Source of the DNA: JANQLU01 sp964434955
GTDB taxonomy: Bacteria > Planctomycetota > Planctomycetia > Pirellulales > Pirellulaceae
NCBI GenBank assembly: GCA_964434955.1
Contig: CAYSXI010000138.1
Location: 1 to 14,726, forward strand
Direction of reading: 5' to 3'
Length of the DNA stretch: 14,726 nt
In this document: positions 6,853-14,436 of the stretch, in pieces
Position numbering within the stretch: the stretch's first letter is position 1
How the letters are laid out: each line of letters starts with the position of its first letter
Translations under genes and position numbers: made by a program
Notes under the pieces: model-generated
What the model was told of the DNA's origin: nothing
Seen by the model: only the letters and a program-made list of their open reading frames with translations
Databases searched by the model: none

Positions 6853-8178
6853 ATGGCAGTTTCGTCGACTGCCACAAAACACCTACGAATCCCGATGCAA
6901 CGATTTACTCGAATGGCCCAAACGGGGCTTGGCATGGCCTCGATCGTCATGGCCATGATGGTTCTGGCCGTATCTTGCTTTGCTCCCTTCTCGCACGGAC
7001 AGCATTTGAATAACAAGGCCCAAGCGGCGACACCTTCCGATGCAAATCCGGCAAACGAAATTCTCGGGATCACCCAATCAAAGCCGGCCTCGGGAATGTT
7101 TGTCGAGACTGAATTGGGATACATGATTCCCTACAAGCAGAAAATTCCTGGCACCGACGTCGTCATCGAGATGATTCCCATCCCTGGTGGAAAGTTCAAA
7201 ATGGGAAGCCCGGCCGACGCGGAAGATAAATATGAGGATGAAACACCGCAAGTCGAAATCAGCGTCCCACCCTTCTGGATGGCGAAAACAGAAATCACTT
7301 GGGCCCAATTTGGCGCCTACTCGGACCTCGATGAAGTTTTCAAAAAATTTGTCTCCAAGAAAATACGCACCGTCAACAAAGACAATCAAGTGGACGCGGT
7401 CACGATCGCCTCGATTCCTCACACTTGGGATTTTACATTTGGTGCTGGAAACGATGGCGATACGCCAGCGGCGACGATGACTCAATTTACAGCCCGGCAA
7501 TACACAAAGTGGTTGAGCTTGCTGACCGGTGAATTTTATCGTTTGCCGATCGAGGCCGAATGGGAATACGCTTGCCGTGCGGGAACTTCTACGACGTATC
7601 ATTTTGGCGATGACGAAGACGACTTGGAAACCTACGCCTGGTACGAAGAGAATTCCGACGGCGAACGACAAACGGTAGGAACGCGGAAACCGAATGCGTT
7701 TGGCCTTCATGATATGCATGGCAGCGTGGCGGAATGGGTGCTCGATCAATACGACGAAGACTGGTACGCCAAATTGGCGAAAAAGAAAAATTTGACGGCC
7801 ATTCAAACGTATAACAAACCGACCAAACTATTTCCTCGCGTGATTCGCGGCGGCGCCTGGGACATGGATTCCGATTCAGCAAGAGCAGCGTTTCGAATGA
7901 GTTCCAATGACGAAGAATGGACGGAAGAGGATCCCAATGAACCTTCGAGCCCCTGGTGGTATGCAAACGATCCTGGCCCGGGAATCGGGTTTCGTATCAT
8001 GCGGCCCCTGGAAGCGCCCAAGACCAAGAAAGAAAAACTCGAGTACTGGGACTCGGCTCTCGACGAAACCATGAAGCTGGCGGTCGCGCGGGTGATCGAA
8101 GAAGGGCGCGGCGCCATGGGCATTGTTGATCCGGAATTGCCGAAAGCCATCGAGGAACTCAAAAAGCGGAAAAAGTGA
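6853..8178 (+). CDS. secreted SUMF1/FGE-fold protein without the FGE catalytic cysteines
   Basis: This 441-aa protein has an N-terminal hydrophobic signal segment (about 26-47, ending near SHGQ). A formylglycine-generating-enzyme-type domain spans about 102-386. Family motifs are GGKFKMGS (112-119), FWMAKTEITWAQF (141-153), RLPIEAEWEYACRAG (230-244), NAFGLHDMHGSVAEW (281-295), RGGAW (332-336) and GFRIMRP (379-385). The paired catalytic cysteines of true FGE, expected soon after RGG, are missing: residues 332-350 contain none. The protein is therefore more likely a structural, binding or otherwise diverged member of the fold. A charged tail (386-441) with a GRGAMGIVDPELP segment (418-430) follows, and I recall similar tails on other planctomycete members. 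Start choice is open: ATGs at 6853, 6895 and 6913 all precede the signal segment and none has a clear ribosome site. It is followed in the same direction by the 8258 gene. Confidence 0.85.
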   Translation: MAVSSTATKHLRIPMQRFTRMAQTGLGMASIVMAMMVLAVSCFAPFSHGQHLNNKAQAATPSDANPANEILGITQSKPASGMFVETELGYMIPYKQKIPGTDVVIEMIPIPGGKFKMGSPADAEDKYEDETPQVEISVPPFWMAKTEITWAQFGAYSDLDEVFKKFVSKKIRTVNKDNQVDAVTIASIPHTWDFTFGAGNDGDTPAATMTQFTARQYTKWLSLLTGEFYRLPIEAEWEYACRAGTSTTYHFGDDEDDLETYAWYEENSDGERQTVGTRKPNAFGLHDMHGSVAEWVLDQYDEDWYAKLAKKKNLTAIQTYNKPTKLFPRVIRGGAWDMDSDSARAAFRMSSNDEEWTEEDPNEPSSPWWYANDPGPGIGFRIMRPLEAPKTKKEKLEYWDSALDETMKLAVARVIEEGRGAMGIVDPELPKAIEELKKRKK

Positions 8179-8257
8179 TTGGCACCGAATTGATGATTTG
8201 GCTTCGGCTAGGTACAACGCTCCAGGAATCTGGCGGCATGGCATTTGACGAAACTTT

Positions 8258-9895
8258 TTGCCAATATTTTTTGTTGGCACTCGAATCAGCATCCGTGAGC
8301 AAAACCGCTTTCAATCGCTTGCAGCCCCTTTGACCAAACCGGAATCTAGAACGCTGCTCAAAATCCGCCTTCGTCAAATCGTTCTGTTGGTCATTCTGAT
8401 CGCCATCACGCTCGCGCTCGGCCAAACAATTCACCAGTTAAGAACAGAATCAACCTCGGATAGCTATTCGTATTTCTCTGGCCCTCTGGTCTTATCGCCA
8501 AATGGCGAATTCCTCGTCACGAAACATGGCCTGGACTGCTTGATCATTTTCGACAAAGAGCTCAATGTTCGGGCGGAAATCAATCTCGAAAATGAGATCG
8601 GCGAAGGTTCTCTCGTGCAGTACGACTTTCCCGTCGACGACATTCTTACCTTCGTTTATGAATTCCCCGCCTCCGACCAGGGGATTCACATTTACGACTA
8701 CGATCTGAGAACCGGCGCGCTGAAAGAGCGAATTAGATTCGATTTCGGTTATGAATTCTCTGGCAACCGTTGGTTGGCGGAACTGGATTCGGGAAACACG
8801 CTTCTGGTTTACGGAATGGACCGGGAGCTTACATATGAGCTGGAAATTTTTGGGTCAAATCAATCCGCGACCTCGGTAAGTGTTCAACCAATTCGCAGTG
8901 AACGGTTCATTCTTCTGCATACGCTTCACACACTATATTCCGGCCGGGGAAGCGAATCGATTCGCAACTACCAACTTTGGGACCTCGAATCGCAAACAGG
9001 TGTTTGGGCCAAGAAAAACGTCAGCGACGTTTCTCAATCGCTTGCAATGATTGCTCGCTTACATTCCTCAGGCTCAGACTTTTGGGCCTTACTCGTCGTC
9101 GACAACGAAGAAAGCGGGAAGCGTTGGACCTACGACCAATGCATCGGATTTTTGGCTTTTTCCCTGGACGACAAGTTATGTGCGATCAACACGAATCGAC
9201 TTCGGTTTGGGCAACAGTCTCCCCAAGTCGAAATTCTGGACGCGGAAAACGGAACGCGAATAAAGAGACTGAGAAACGGATTTGCCTATCGGGGAGTGTT
9301 CAGTCCTGACACGTCAATTCTTTATCTAAATATGGCGCCGCGTGGCCTCAATCAGGGTTCCTTGATTGAAGCATGGGATTGGAAAAACGAAAGGCTGCTT
9401 CATCGTTGTGGCAATTTGCGTTCGACTTGGCCTGAGACCTGGATGTTTTGGATTCTTTTTGCGGCCTGGGGCTTCATGCATTTTTTCTACTTTTTCGATC
9501 GAAAAAAAACATTGAACTCGCGAATCGACACAGCAATCAATGCCATTATCACAATTCTTGCCTTCTTAGTTCTCGCTAATCAGATTCGACTCGTCTTTCA
9601 TTGGATCCATCCATGGTTCTATGACGACCTTGATCTTGAGATGCTCGTCGCGAGTCCGGCTGCGGCGGGTTTATTGGCGATTTCATTGAGTCGTGTGCAG
9701 AAATTGCCGGCTCTATTATTCCATCTTGCAAGCCAAATCGCGCTGCTCGCGACCGCTTGGTTTCTGTTACCAACGGATGACCACGTTGGCTTTTTCGGGA
9801 TATTCGCAATTCACCAAGGACTTATTCTGTCGTTGATCACAGGACGGATTCTCATTCGGATTCGAAGGGGCATGCTTGCCGAGCCAAACGGTTAG
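8258..9895 (+). CDS. membrane protein: N-terminal anchor, beta-propeller-like region, five C-terminal helices
   Basis: I do not recognise this 545-aa protein as a named family. It has a basic N-terminus, a membrane helix at about 41-58, and a region at about 70-390 with WD40-like repeats by eye. Examples are LVLSPNGEFLVTK (77-89), a QLWDLESQTG segment (239-248), and FSPDTSILYLNM (348-359) followed by IEAWDWKNERLLHR (370-383). Five hydrophobic helices follow at about 395-413, 425-445, 461-478, 482-504 and 510-530. The loop region should lie outside the cytoplasm, tethered at both ends. No ATG is available in this frame before the anchor, and the proposed start is a TTG at 8258 with no clear ribosome site, so the true start is uncertain. 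It lies 79 bp after the SUMF1-fold gene and 45 bp before the zinc-ribbon gene on the same strand. A sensor or assembly role is possible but unsupported. Confidence 0.72.
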   Translation: MPIFFVGTRISIREQNRFQSLAAPLTKPESRTLLKIRLRQIVLLVILIAITLALGQTIHQLRTESTSDSYSYFSGPLVLSPNGEFLVTKHGLDCLIIFDKELNVRAEINLENEIGEGSLVQYDFPVDDILTFVYEFPASDQGIHIYDYDLRTGALKERIRFDFGYEFSGNRWLAELDSGNTLLVYGMDRELTYELEIFGSNQSATSVSVQPIRSERFILLHTLHTLYSGRGSESIRNYQLWDLESQTGVWAKKNVSDVSQSLAMIARLHSSGSDFWALLVVDNEESGKRWTYDQCIGFLAFSLDDKLCAINTNRLRFGQQSPQVEILDAENGTRIKRLRNGFAYRGVFSPDTSILYLNMAPRGLNQGSLIEAWDWKNERLLHRCGNLRSTWPETWMFWILFAAWGFMHFFYFFDRKKTLNSRIDTAINAIITILAFLVLANQIRLVFHWIHPWFYDDLDLEMLVASPAAAGLLAISLSRVQKLPALLFHLASQIALLATAWFLLPTDDHVGFFGIFAIHQGLILSLITGRILIRIRRGMLAEPNG

Positions 9896-9940
9896 TTTCT
9901 AAGATTGTTTTGCGGATACGTTTTCCGAGGAGAAACAAAT

Positions 9941-10216
9941 ATGCAATGTCCAAAATGTGCCGGTGAATTGTTGATCGGCGAGCGAGCCGGAATTGAAATT
10001 GACTATTGCAATCAATGCCGCGGCATTTGGCTTGATGCGGGAGAGTTGGACAAGATCGTTGAACGCTCGCGTCAATATTTCCAACAAGGCCATGCACCAC
10101 CGGGCCAACCAGCATCGCACCAACCTTATCCGAATCAGGCGCAACCCAATCAACAGCCGGCGGCCAACGAAAGGCGTGAAAGTTGGTGGGAGAGCATCAT
10201 CGACATTTTCGACTAG
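9941..10216 (+). CDS. small TFIIB-type zinc-ribbon protein
   Basis: This 91-aa protein opens with a zinc ribbon whose four cysteines are C3, C6, C23 and C26, in the pattern CPKC...CNQC followed by RGIWLDAGELDKI (27-39). This matches the zf-TFIIB type of small bacterial zinc-ribbon proteins, which are often annotated as transcription-factor-like but have no settled function. A Pro/Gln/His-rich linker (about 48-78) leads to a short acidic, tryptophan-containing end (ESWWESIIDIFD, 80-91). The ATG at 9941 is fixed by a strong ribosome site, CGAGGAG at 9926-9932, the best in this gene group. It follows the 8258 gene by 45 bp and may be co-transcribed with it. Confidence 0.87.
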   Translation: MQCPKCAGELLIGERAGIEIDYCNQCRGIWLDAGELDKIVERSRQYFQQGHAPPGQPASHQPYPNQAQPNQQPAANERRESWWESIIDIFD

Positions 10217-10290
10217 ATCCCGCCTTGGTTAATTTTTTTCCCAACTAGATCTCATCTCGACAAATCTTTCCGCGGCGAACGAAGCCGAAT

Positions 10291-11877
10291 TTACTTTTGC
10301 TTCAGGTTGATCCATCCGATGCGGCGTGAGTCGGGAATGTTGTCGACATGCGATCTGAGGATCGCCTGCAACTCTTTTACCTTTTCTGGGTAATCCTTGA
10401 CAAGATTTTTCGTTTGCCCCGGGTCTTTTTCTAGATGGTAAAGCTGGGCGGCGGGTGCGGATTCAACAAGCCGACCATCTCGATAATCGCTGTGCTCACG
10501 ATTGCAAAAGGGCAGGGCAGGGGCGTCGGAGAACAAATGGTTGCCCGGCTTTTTGCCTTGAAATCCACCGGCTCCTTGTTCGGGAATGTAGACCCAGTTG
10601 CCTTTCCGGACAGCCAAATGTTTGGGGCTATTCGGCGAGATCACCAAGCGGTCGCGGATCGGTTGCTTCGATTCACCGACCCATTCAGGCAGCTGATTGA
10701 GACTGTCGACATTCGCATCTTCAGGAATCGACTGTTCGACGACGGCGGCAAAAGTCGCAAGCAAGTCGATCTGGCTGATCAATTGCCTGGAAGTCGAACC
10801 CGGTTTGATATGACCTGGCCAATGGGCAATGAAGGGAACACGATGCCCGCCCTCCCACGCACCAAATTTGAATCCTTGAAGACGTCCATTGAGCCGGTGT
10901 CCCGCCTTCCAAGCCTTCTGGCCCGTCACGTGAAACATGCCTCCGTTGTCACTGGTAAAAACAATCAGCGTATTATCGAAAAGCTTTTTCTCTTGCAGGG
11001 TTTTCGTTATTTCGCCGACCATCCAATCGAGTTCGTGAATGAAATCGCCGTAAAGCCCGCAACGACTGGTTCCGACAAACCGTTTGGCCGGGGTGAAGGG
11101 ATGGTGAATATTCGTCGTCGCAAAATAAAGAAAAAACGGCTTGGATGCGGATTGGTTTTGGAGCCAGGAAACGGCTTCTTTGGTGAGCTTGGTGGCAACC
11201 ATTTCGTCGTCGTATTCCTGGTGCGCTTTGATTGCCCCGCCGATCGCCTTGTAGCCACCTTTTTCAGGATGCGATTTGGTCACGGACTTCTGGCCGTAAA
11301 CAAAAGGATCTTTTGGATCGAAATTCACGACCTGATGATCGCGAATAAAAACAAAAGGAGGTCCGCTATTGACGCAAGGAATTCCGTAGAAAGAATCGAA
11401 ACCGATTTCCAAGGGGCCCGGTTTCAGCGGCTGATTCCAATCCGTTTTCGTTTGCCCAAAACCCAAATGCCATTTGCCGATGCAGGCAGTTTCGTAGCCG
11501 CACTCTTTCAGCAATTTCGGCAAGGTTAATTGTTGCGTGTCGATGGTCAACGGTTCGCGAAAGTTTGCCGGCCCCCAAAAATTTTTCCGATGCGGATACA
11601 TTCCGGTCATCAAACCCCAACGCGAAGGCGAACAGACGGCCGAGGCCGAATGCGCGTCAAGAAATCGCTTTCCTCCTTCCGCCAGCTTGTCGATATTCGG
11701 GGTCGACACCAGCTTTGCGCCGTAACAACCGAGGTCGCCGTACCCAAGATCGTCAGCATTGATCAGCACGATATTGGGACGACTTTTGCTTTGAGCGTTG
11801 ACATTCGCACCGAACAGCAAAACCATTCCTAAAAACAGGCCCAGGCCGGTTGTGTATTTTGGTCGGCAATTCGTCAT
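10291..11877 (-). CDS. secreted type I sulfatase
   Basis: This 528-aa protein has a signal peptide (about 1-28, ending in NAQ) and the arylsulfatase/alkaline-phosphatase fold. It would hydrolyse sulfate esters outside the cytoplasm, in planctomycetes usually on sulfated polysaccharides. The active-site motif is CSPSR (82-86), whose C82 must be oxidised to formylglycine. Metal-binding DD lies in NADDLGYGD (40-48), and GKWHLG (134-139) and FTSDNGG (307-313, D310 and N311) are also present. Length and ending are normal for the family. The specific substrate cannot be read from the sequence. The gene starts 37 bp from the divergent CocE-type hydrolase and may share regulation with it. An anaerobic or FGE-type maturase is needed; the SUMF1 protein at 6853 lacks the catalytic cysteines, so the maturase is probably elsewhere. 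Confidence 0.93.
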   Translation of the reverse strand: MTNCRPKYTTGLGLFLGMVLLFGANVNAQSKSRPNIVLINADDLGYGDLGCYGAKLVSTPNIDKLAEGGKRFLDAHSASAVCSPSRWGLMTGMYPHRKNFWGPANFREPLTIDTQQLTLPKLLKECGYETACIGKWHLGFGQTKTDWNQPLKPGPLEIGFDSFYGIPCVNSGPPFVFIRDHQVVNFDPKDPFVYGQKSVTKSHPEKGGYKAIGGAIKAHQEYDDEMVATKLTKEAVSWLQNQSASKPFFLYFATTNIHHPFTPAKRFVGTSRCGLYGDFIHELDWMVGEITKTLQEKKLFDNTLIVFTSDNGGMFHVTGQKAWKAGHRLNGRLQGFKFGAWEGGHRVPFIAHWPGHIKPGSTSRQLISQIDLLATFAAVVEQSIPEDANVDSLNQLPEWVGESKQPIRDRLVISPNSPKHLAVRKGNWVYIPEQGAGGFQGKKPGNHLFSDAPALPFCNREHSDYRDGRLVESAPAAQLYHLEKDPGQTKNLVKDYPEKVKELQAILRSHVDNIPDSRRIGWINLKQK

Positions 11878-11914
11878 AATGGTGCAAACTCCGAATTCTT
11901 TAACAGGTTGCCTA

Positions 11915-13810
11915 ATGAAATCTGCATCGTATTGTCTTCTCTGGATCGTGATCGCTCAACTGATGGTCGCAACAAATGTTCGCGCACAGCAAACGGCCAA
12001 GACCAAGCTTCAGCAAATTGCTGTAATCGATCAAAAAGTCATGATGCCAATGCGTGACGGCGTACGACTGTGCACGGACATTTATCGCCCCAAGACGGAC
12101 AAAAAAGTCCCCATCATTTTCTCGCGAACTCCCTACAACTTTAATTCCTGGCGCGATGGCAAGGAAAGCATGCGGACCTACCAACGTGCACTGGAAGCCG
12201 TTGAACGAGGCTACGCGTATGTCGTTCAAAATGAACGCGGTCGGTATTTTTCGGAAGGAAAATGGGACATCCTCGGAACGCCTTTGACCGACTCGGCTGA
12301 TGCTTTCAGCTGGATGGCCAAACAGCCCTGGTGCAATGGCAAGATCGGAACGATCGGCTGCTCGTCGACGGCCGAATGGCAAATGGCTGCCGCGGCCTTG
12401 GACCATCCGGCTCATGCCGCCATGATCCCGCAAGGGTTTGGGGCTGGCGTGGGGCGCGTTGGCAAATTTTTCGAACAAGGAAACTGGTACCGCGGCGGTG
12501 TCGAGCAAATGCTTTTCTTCAGCTGGCTTTACGGAGTGCAAAACGACAGCGTCCGCCCCATGTTCCCCAAAGGTGCAACCCAGGAAGAACTAATACGCAA
12601 TTCGAGATTTTTTGATCTGGCACCCGAACGTCCGCCCGTTGACTGGGCCCAAGCCCTGAAGCACCTGCCCATTCAGGACATCATGAAAAATGTCGACGGC
12701 CCGGATGGGATCTTTGAAAAAATGATTCGCCGAAAACCCAATCATCCCGACTGGTACAAAGGCGGTTTGTATCACGACGACATGGATTTTGGCGTTCCCA
12801 GCTTTTGGTTTGTTTCCTGGTTTGATGTTGCCAGCAGCCCCAACCTTGAGTTGTTCAATCATGTTCGCAAAAACGGCAAGACAAAAGAAGTTCGCGACAA
12901 CCAGTACCTGATCATTGCTCCAACGCTGCATTGTGGATTCAAACGAGCGAAAGAGAAAACGATGGTCGGTGACCTGAATGTTGGCGACGCTCGATTGGAT
13001 TACGACGAATTGACTTACGGCTGGTTTGACTTCTGGCTGAAAGACGACCCCAAGAAGAAAATCGACATGCCACGTGTCTTGTATTACACGATGGGCAGCA
13101 ACAAGTGGCAAAAGTCCGAGCAGTGGCCGCCTGCGGATGTTCAGATGACGGAGTTTTATTTGAGCAGCGATGGAAAAGCCAACACCGCAAATGGTGACGG
13201 ACGGTTGTCGAGAAAGGCACCAGAAAAATCGAACTCGGACACCTTCAAGTACGACCCGATGAACCCGGTCCCCAGTTACGGTGGAAACGTCTGTTGCACG
13301 GGGAATGCCGTACGTGCCGGTTCGTTTGATCAAACTCAACTGGAACAGCGTGAGGACATCCTTGTCTACACAACGCCGCCACTCAAGGAAGGTGTCGAAG
13401 TCAGCGGGTTCATCGAAGCCACCTTTTTTGTGTCCTCCGACGCCAAAGACACCGACTTTACCATCAAGCTGATTGACGTATTTCCGAGTGGTGAGGCCTT
13501 TAACCTGGACGAGACCATTCAACGGGCTCGCTATCGAGAGGGCTACGACAAAGAAGTTTTCATGGAGAAAGGAAAAGTTTACAAACTCAACATGTCTCCG
13601 ATGTCAACGAGCAATTACTTCGCCAAGGGCCACCAGATTCGAATCGAAATCTCAAGCAGTAACTTTCCGAGATTCGCACGGAACCTGAATTCCGGCGGCA
13701 ACAACTACGATGAATCAAAAGGCGTGGTTGCGACTAACTCGATCCACCATTCAAAAGAGTACCCGTCGCAAATTCGACTTCCGATTCGCCCGACAGGGAT
13801 GGACAAATAG
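11915..13810 (+). CDS. secreted CocE/NonD-type alpha/beta hydrolase (X-Pro dipeptidyl-peptidase family S15)
   Basis: This 631-aa protein has a signal peptide (about 1-24, ending NVRAQ), an alpha/beta hydrolase domain (about 33-380) and a beta-sandwich C-terminal domain (about 400-625) as in the CocE/X-Pro peptidase family. MPMRDGVRLCTDIYRP (44-59) is the family opening. The nucleophile is probably S150 in IGCSSTAEW, after the conserved DSADAFSWMAKQPW (126-139). D304 in SWFD and H339 in APTLHCG are the likely other triad members. The nucleophile elbow is GCSSTA and lacks the common SYxG, so substrate use may differ; it may act on esters, amides or peptides. The ATG at 11915 is chosen over in-frame ATGs at 11798 and 11879 because it starts the signal peptide and follows ACAGG (11903-11907). 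The gene ends before a bidirectional terminator. Confidence 0.9.
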   Translation: MKSASYCLLWIVIAQLMVATNVRAQQTAKTKLQQIAVIDQKVMMPMRDGVRLCTDIYRPKTDKKVPIIFSRTPYNFNSWRDGKESMRTYQRALEAVERGYAYVVQNERGRYFSEGKWDILGTPLTDSADAFSWMAKQPWCNGKIGTIGCSSTAEWQMAAAALDHPAHAAMIPQGFGAGVGRVGKFFEQGNWYRGGVEQMLFFSWLYGVQNDSVRPMFPKGATQEELIRNSRFFDLAPERPPVDWAQALKHLPIQDIMKNVDGPDGIFEKMIRRKPNHPDWYKGGLYHDDMDFGVPSFWFVSWFDVASSPNLELFNHVRKNGKTKEVRDNQYLIIAPTLHCGFKRAKEKTMVGDLNVGDARLDYDELTYGWFDFWLKDDPKKKIDMPRVLYYTMGSNKWQKSEQWPPADVQMTEFYLSSDGKANTANGDGRLSRKAPEKSNSDTFKYDPMNPVPSYGGNVCCTGNAVRAGSFDQTQLEQREDILVYTTPPLKEGVEVSGFIEATFFVSSDAKDTDFTIKLIDVFPSGEAFNLDETIQRARYREGYDKEVFMEKGKVYKLNMSPMSTSNYFAKGHQIRIEISSSNFPRFARNLNSGGNNYDESKGVVATNSIHHSKEYPSQIRLPIRPTGMDK

Positions 13811-13860
13811 GCCGACGAAACCGGGTCCGCGCTGCTTGGTTATCGAATAGTAAAAGAAAA

Positions 13861-13890
13861 AAGCGGGGCGATCAGCGCCCCGCTTATTTT
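13861..13890. terminator. bidirectional intrinsic terminator
   Basis: AAGCGGGGCG (13861-13870) and CGCCCCGCTT (13876-13885) form a perfect 10-bp stem with a 5-nt loop. Read leftward, the stem is followed by TTTTCTTTT, a strong T-run that would end the small lipoprotein transcript. Read rightward it is followed by ATTTT, which would end the hydrolase transcript. Its place between two convergent gene ends fits both uses. Confidence 0.9.
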
Positions 13891-13893
13891 GCA

Positions 13894-14049
13894 TTAATGC
13901 GCATCGACTCCCAATTCACCATTTTTGTCTTTGGGCGTCACCACTTCGGTGTCGCTACGATCTTCGACGTCGACCTGCCCCAACGGTTTCGTGCAACCAA
14001 TCGCGCTAACAAGAAGCGCGCATACCAATAGCGCAAACATTTTCTTCAT
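13894..14049 (-). CDS. small predicted lipoprotein
   Basis: This 51-aa protein begins MKKMFALLVCALLVSAIGC, a typical lipoprotein signal with a basic start, a hydrophobic core and a lipobox AIGC, so lipid attachment would be at C19. The mature part has only 33 residues and is acidic and polar (VDVEDRSDTEVVTPKDK, 26-42), with no recognisable domain. The start at 14049 is supported by GGAGA six bases upstream and by the signal; the frame stays open further upstream but nothing there looks coding. A strong terminator begins just after the stop. The function is unknown; small planctomycete lipoproteins of this type are usually uncharacterised. Confidence 0.8.
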   Translation of the reverse strand: MKKMFALLVCALLVSAIGCTKPLGQVDVEDRSDTEVVTPKDKNGELGVDAH

Positions 14050-14293
14050 TTGATTTCTCCGAATAAGAGTGATGACGTAATGGAGAAAGTGCAGAAGGCT
14101 GTCGACAACGGATACTCTGTCTTTCCGAATGTGTTTGCTTTTGTAGATTCCCCCGCTCGGCAATTTATTCCCAAAACGTTCACAACATTTTTGGTTGCCC
14201 AACTTCCGGCTTTCGAAGGAACAAAGGGATGGGCCCTGGATCGGTTTCCAATTCGCGATCGCCAGAGAAGTTTGATATCGGCTAATGAATGTT

Positions 14294-14322
14294 TTGAACG
14301 TTTTGCTCGAATGCGATAACAT
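14294..14322 (+). promoter_or_regulatory. possible promoter for the 14437 gene (upstream candidate)
   Basis: TTGAAC (14294-14299) and TAACAT (14317-14322) each match four of six sigma70 consensus bases with a 17-bp spacer. Transcription would leave a leader of about 100 nt before the GTG start. Only consensus resemblance supports it. Confidence 0.28.
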
Positions 14323-14362
14323 CTTCATAAAAGGCAAAAACGCATGCATGTTTCATTATTCA

Positions 14363-14391
14363 TTCGCTTTCAAGCAATAAATGCTTACAAT
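14363..14391 (+). promoter_or_regulatory. possible promoter for the 14437 gene (near candidate)
   Basis: A -10-like TACAAT (14386-14391, five of six consensus bases) lies 17 bp after a weak -35-like TTCGCT (14363-14368). It would give a short leader of about 40 nt before the GTG start. It competes with the candidate at 14294-14322. Confidence 0.28.
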
Positions 14392-14436
14392 TTCTTTTAA
14401 ATCGAACGAATCGATTGCCTTGTCTTGGAAGTAACG

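Larger units (their letters stand above)
14050..14436. other. intergenic region, 387 bp
   Basis: This stretch separates the leftward lipoprotein gene from the rightward gene at 14437. It holds the ribosome site of the lipoprotein gene (GGAGA on the minus strand near 14055) and two weak promoter-like sequences pointing right. Minus-strand reading frames here have no start signals or recognisable content. No RNA gene or repeat was seen. Confidence 0.7.

Noticed and set aside
7078..7806. 242-codon minus-strand reading frame opposite the SUMF1-fold gene
   Set aside because: The plus strand carries the complete SUMF1 motif series; the minus frame has no recognisable content.
8193..8333. 46-codon plus-strand frame with an ATG between the SUMF1-fold gene and the membrane protein
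   Set aside because: It has no ribosome site and no recognisable content, and it overlaps the start of the larger gene.
10435..11529. 364-codon plus-strand reading frame opposite the sulfatase
   Set aside because: All sulfatase motifs are on the other strand. This frame is a codon-bias shadow with no family resemblance.
12590..13522. 310-codon minus-strand reading frame opposite the CocE-type hydrolase
   Set aside because: The opposite strand encodes a full recognisable enzyme across the same bases. The minus frame shows no domain and no start signal.
14050..14349. In-frame upstream extension of the small lipoprotein to 151 residues
   Set aside because: The internal ATG at 14049 has a proper ribosome site and begins a textbook lipoprotein signal, while the extension looks non-coding.
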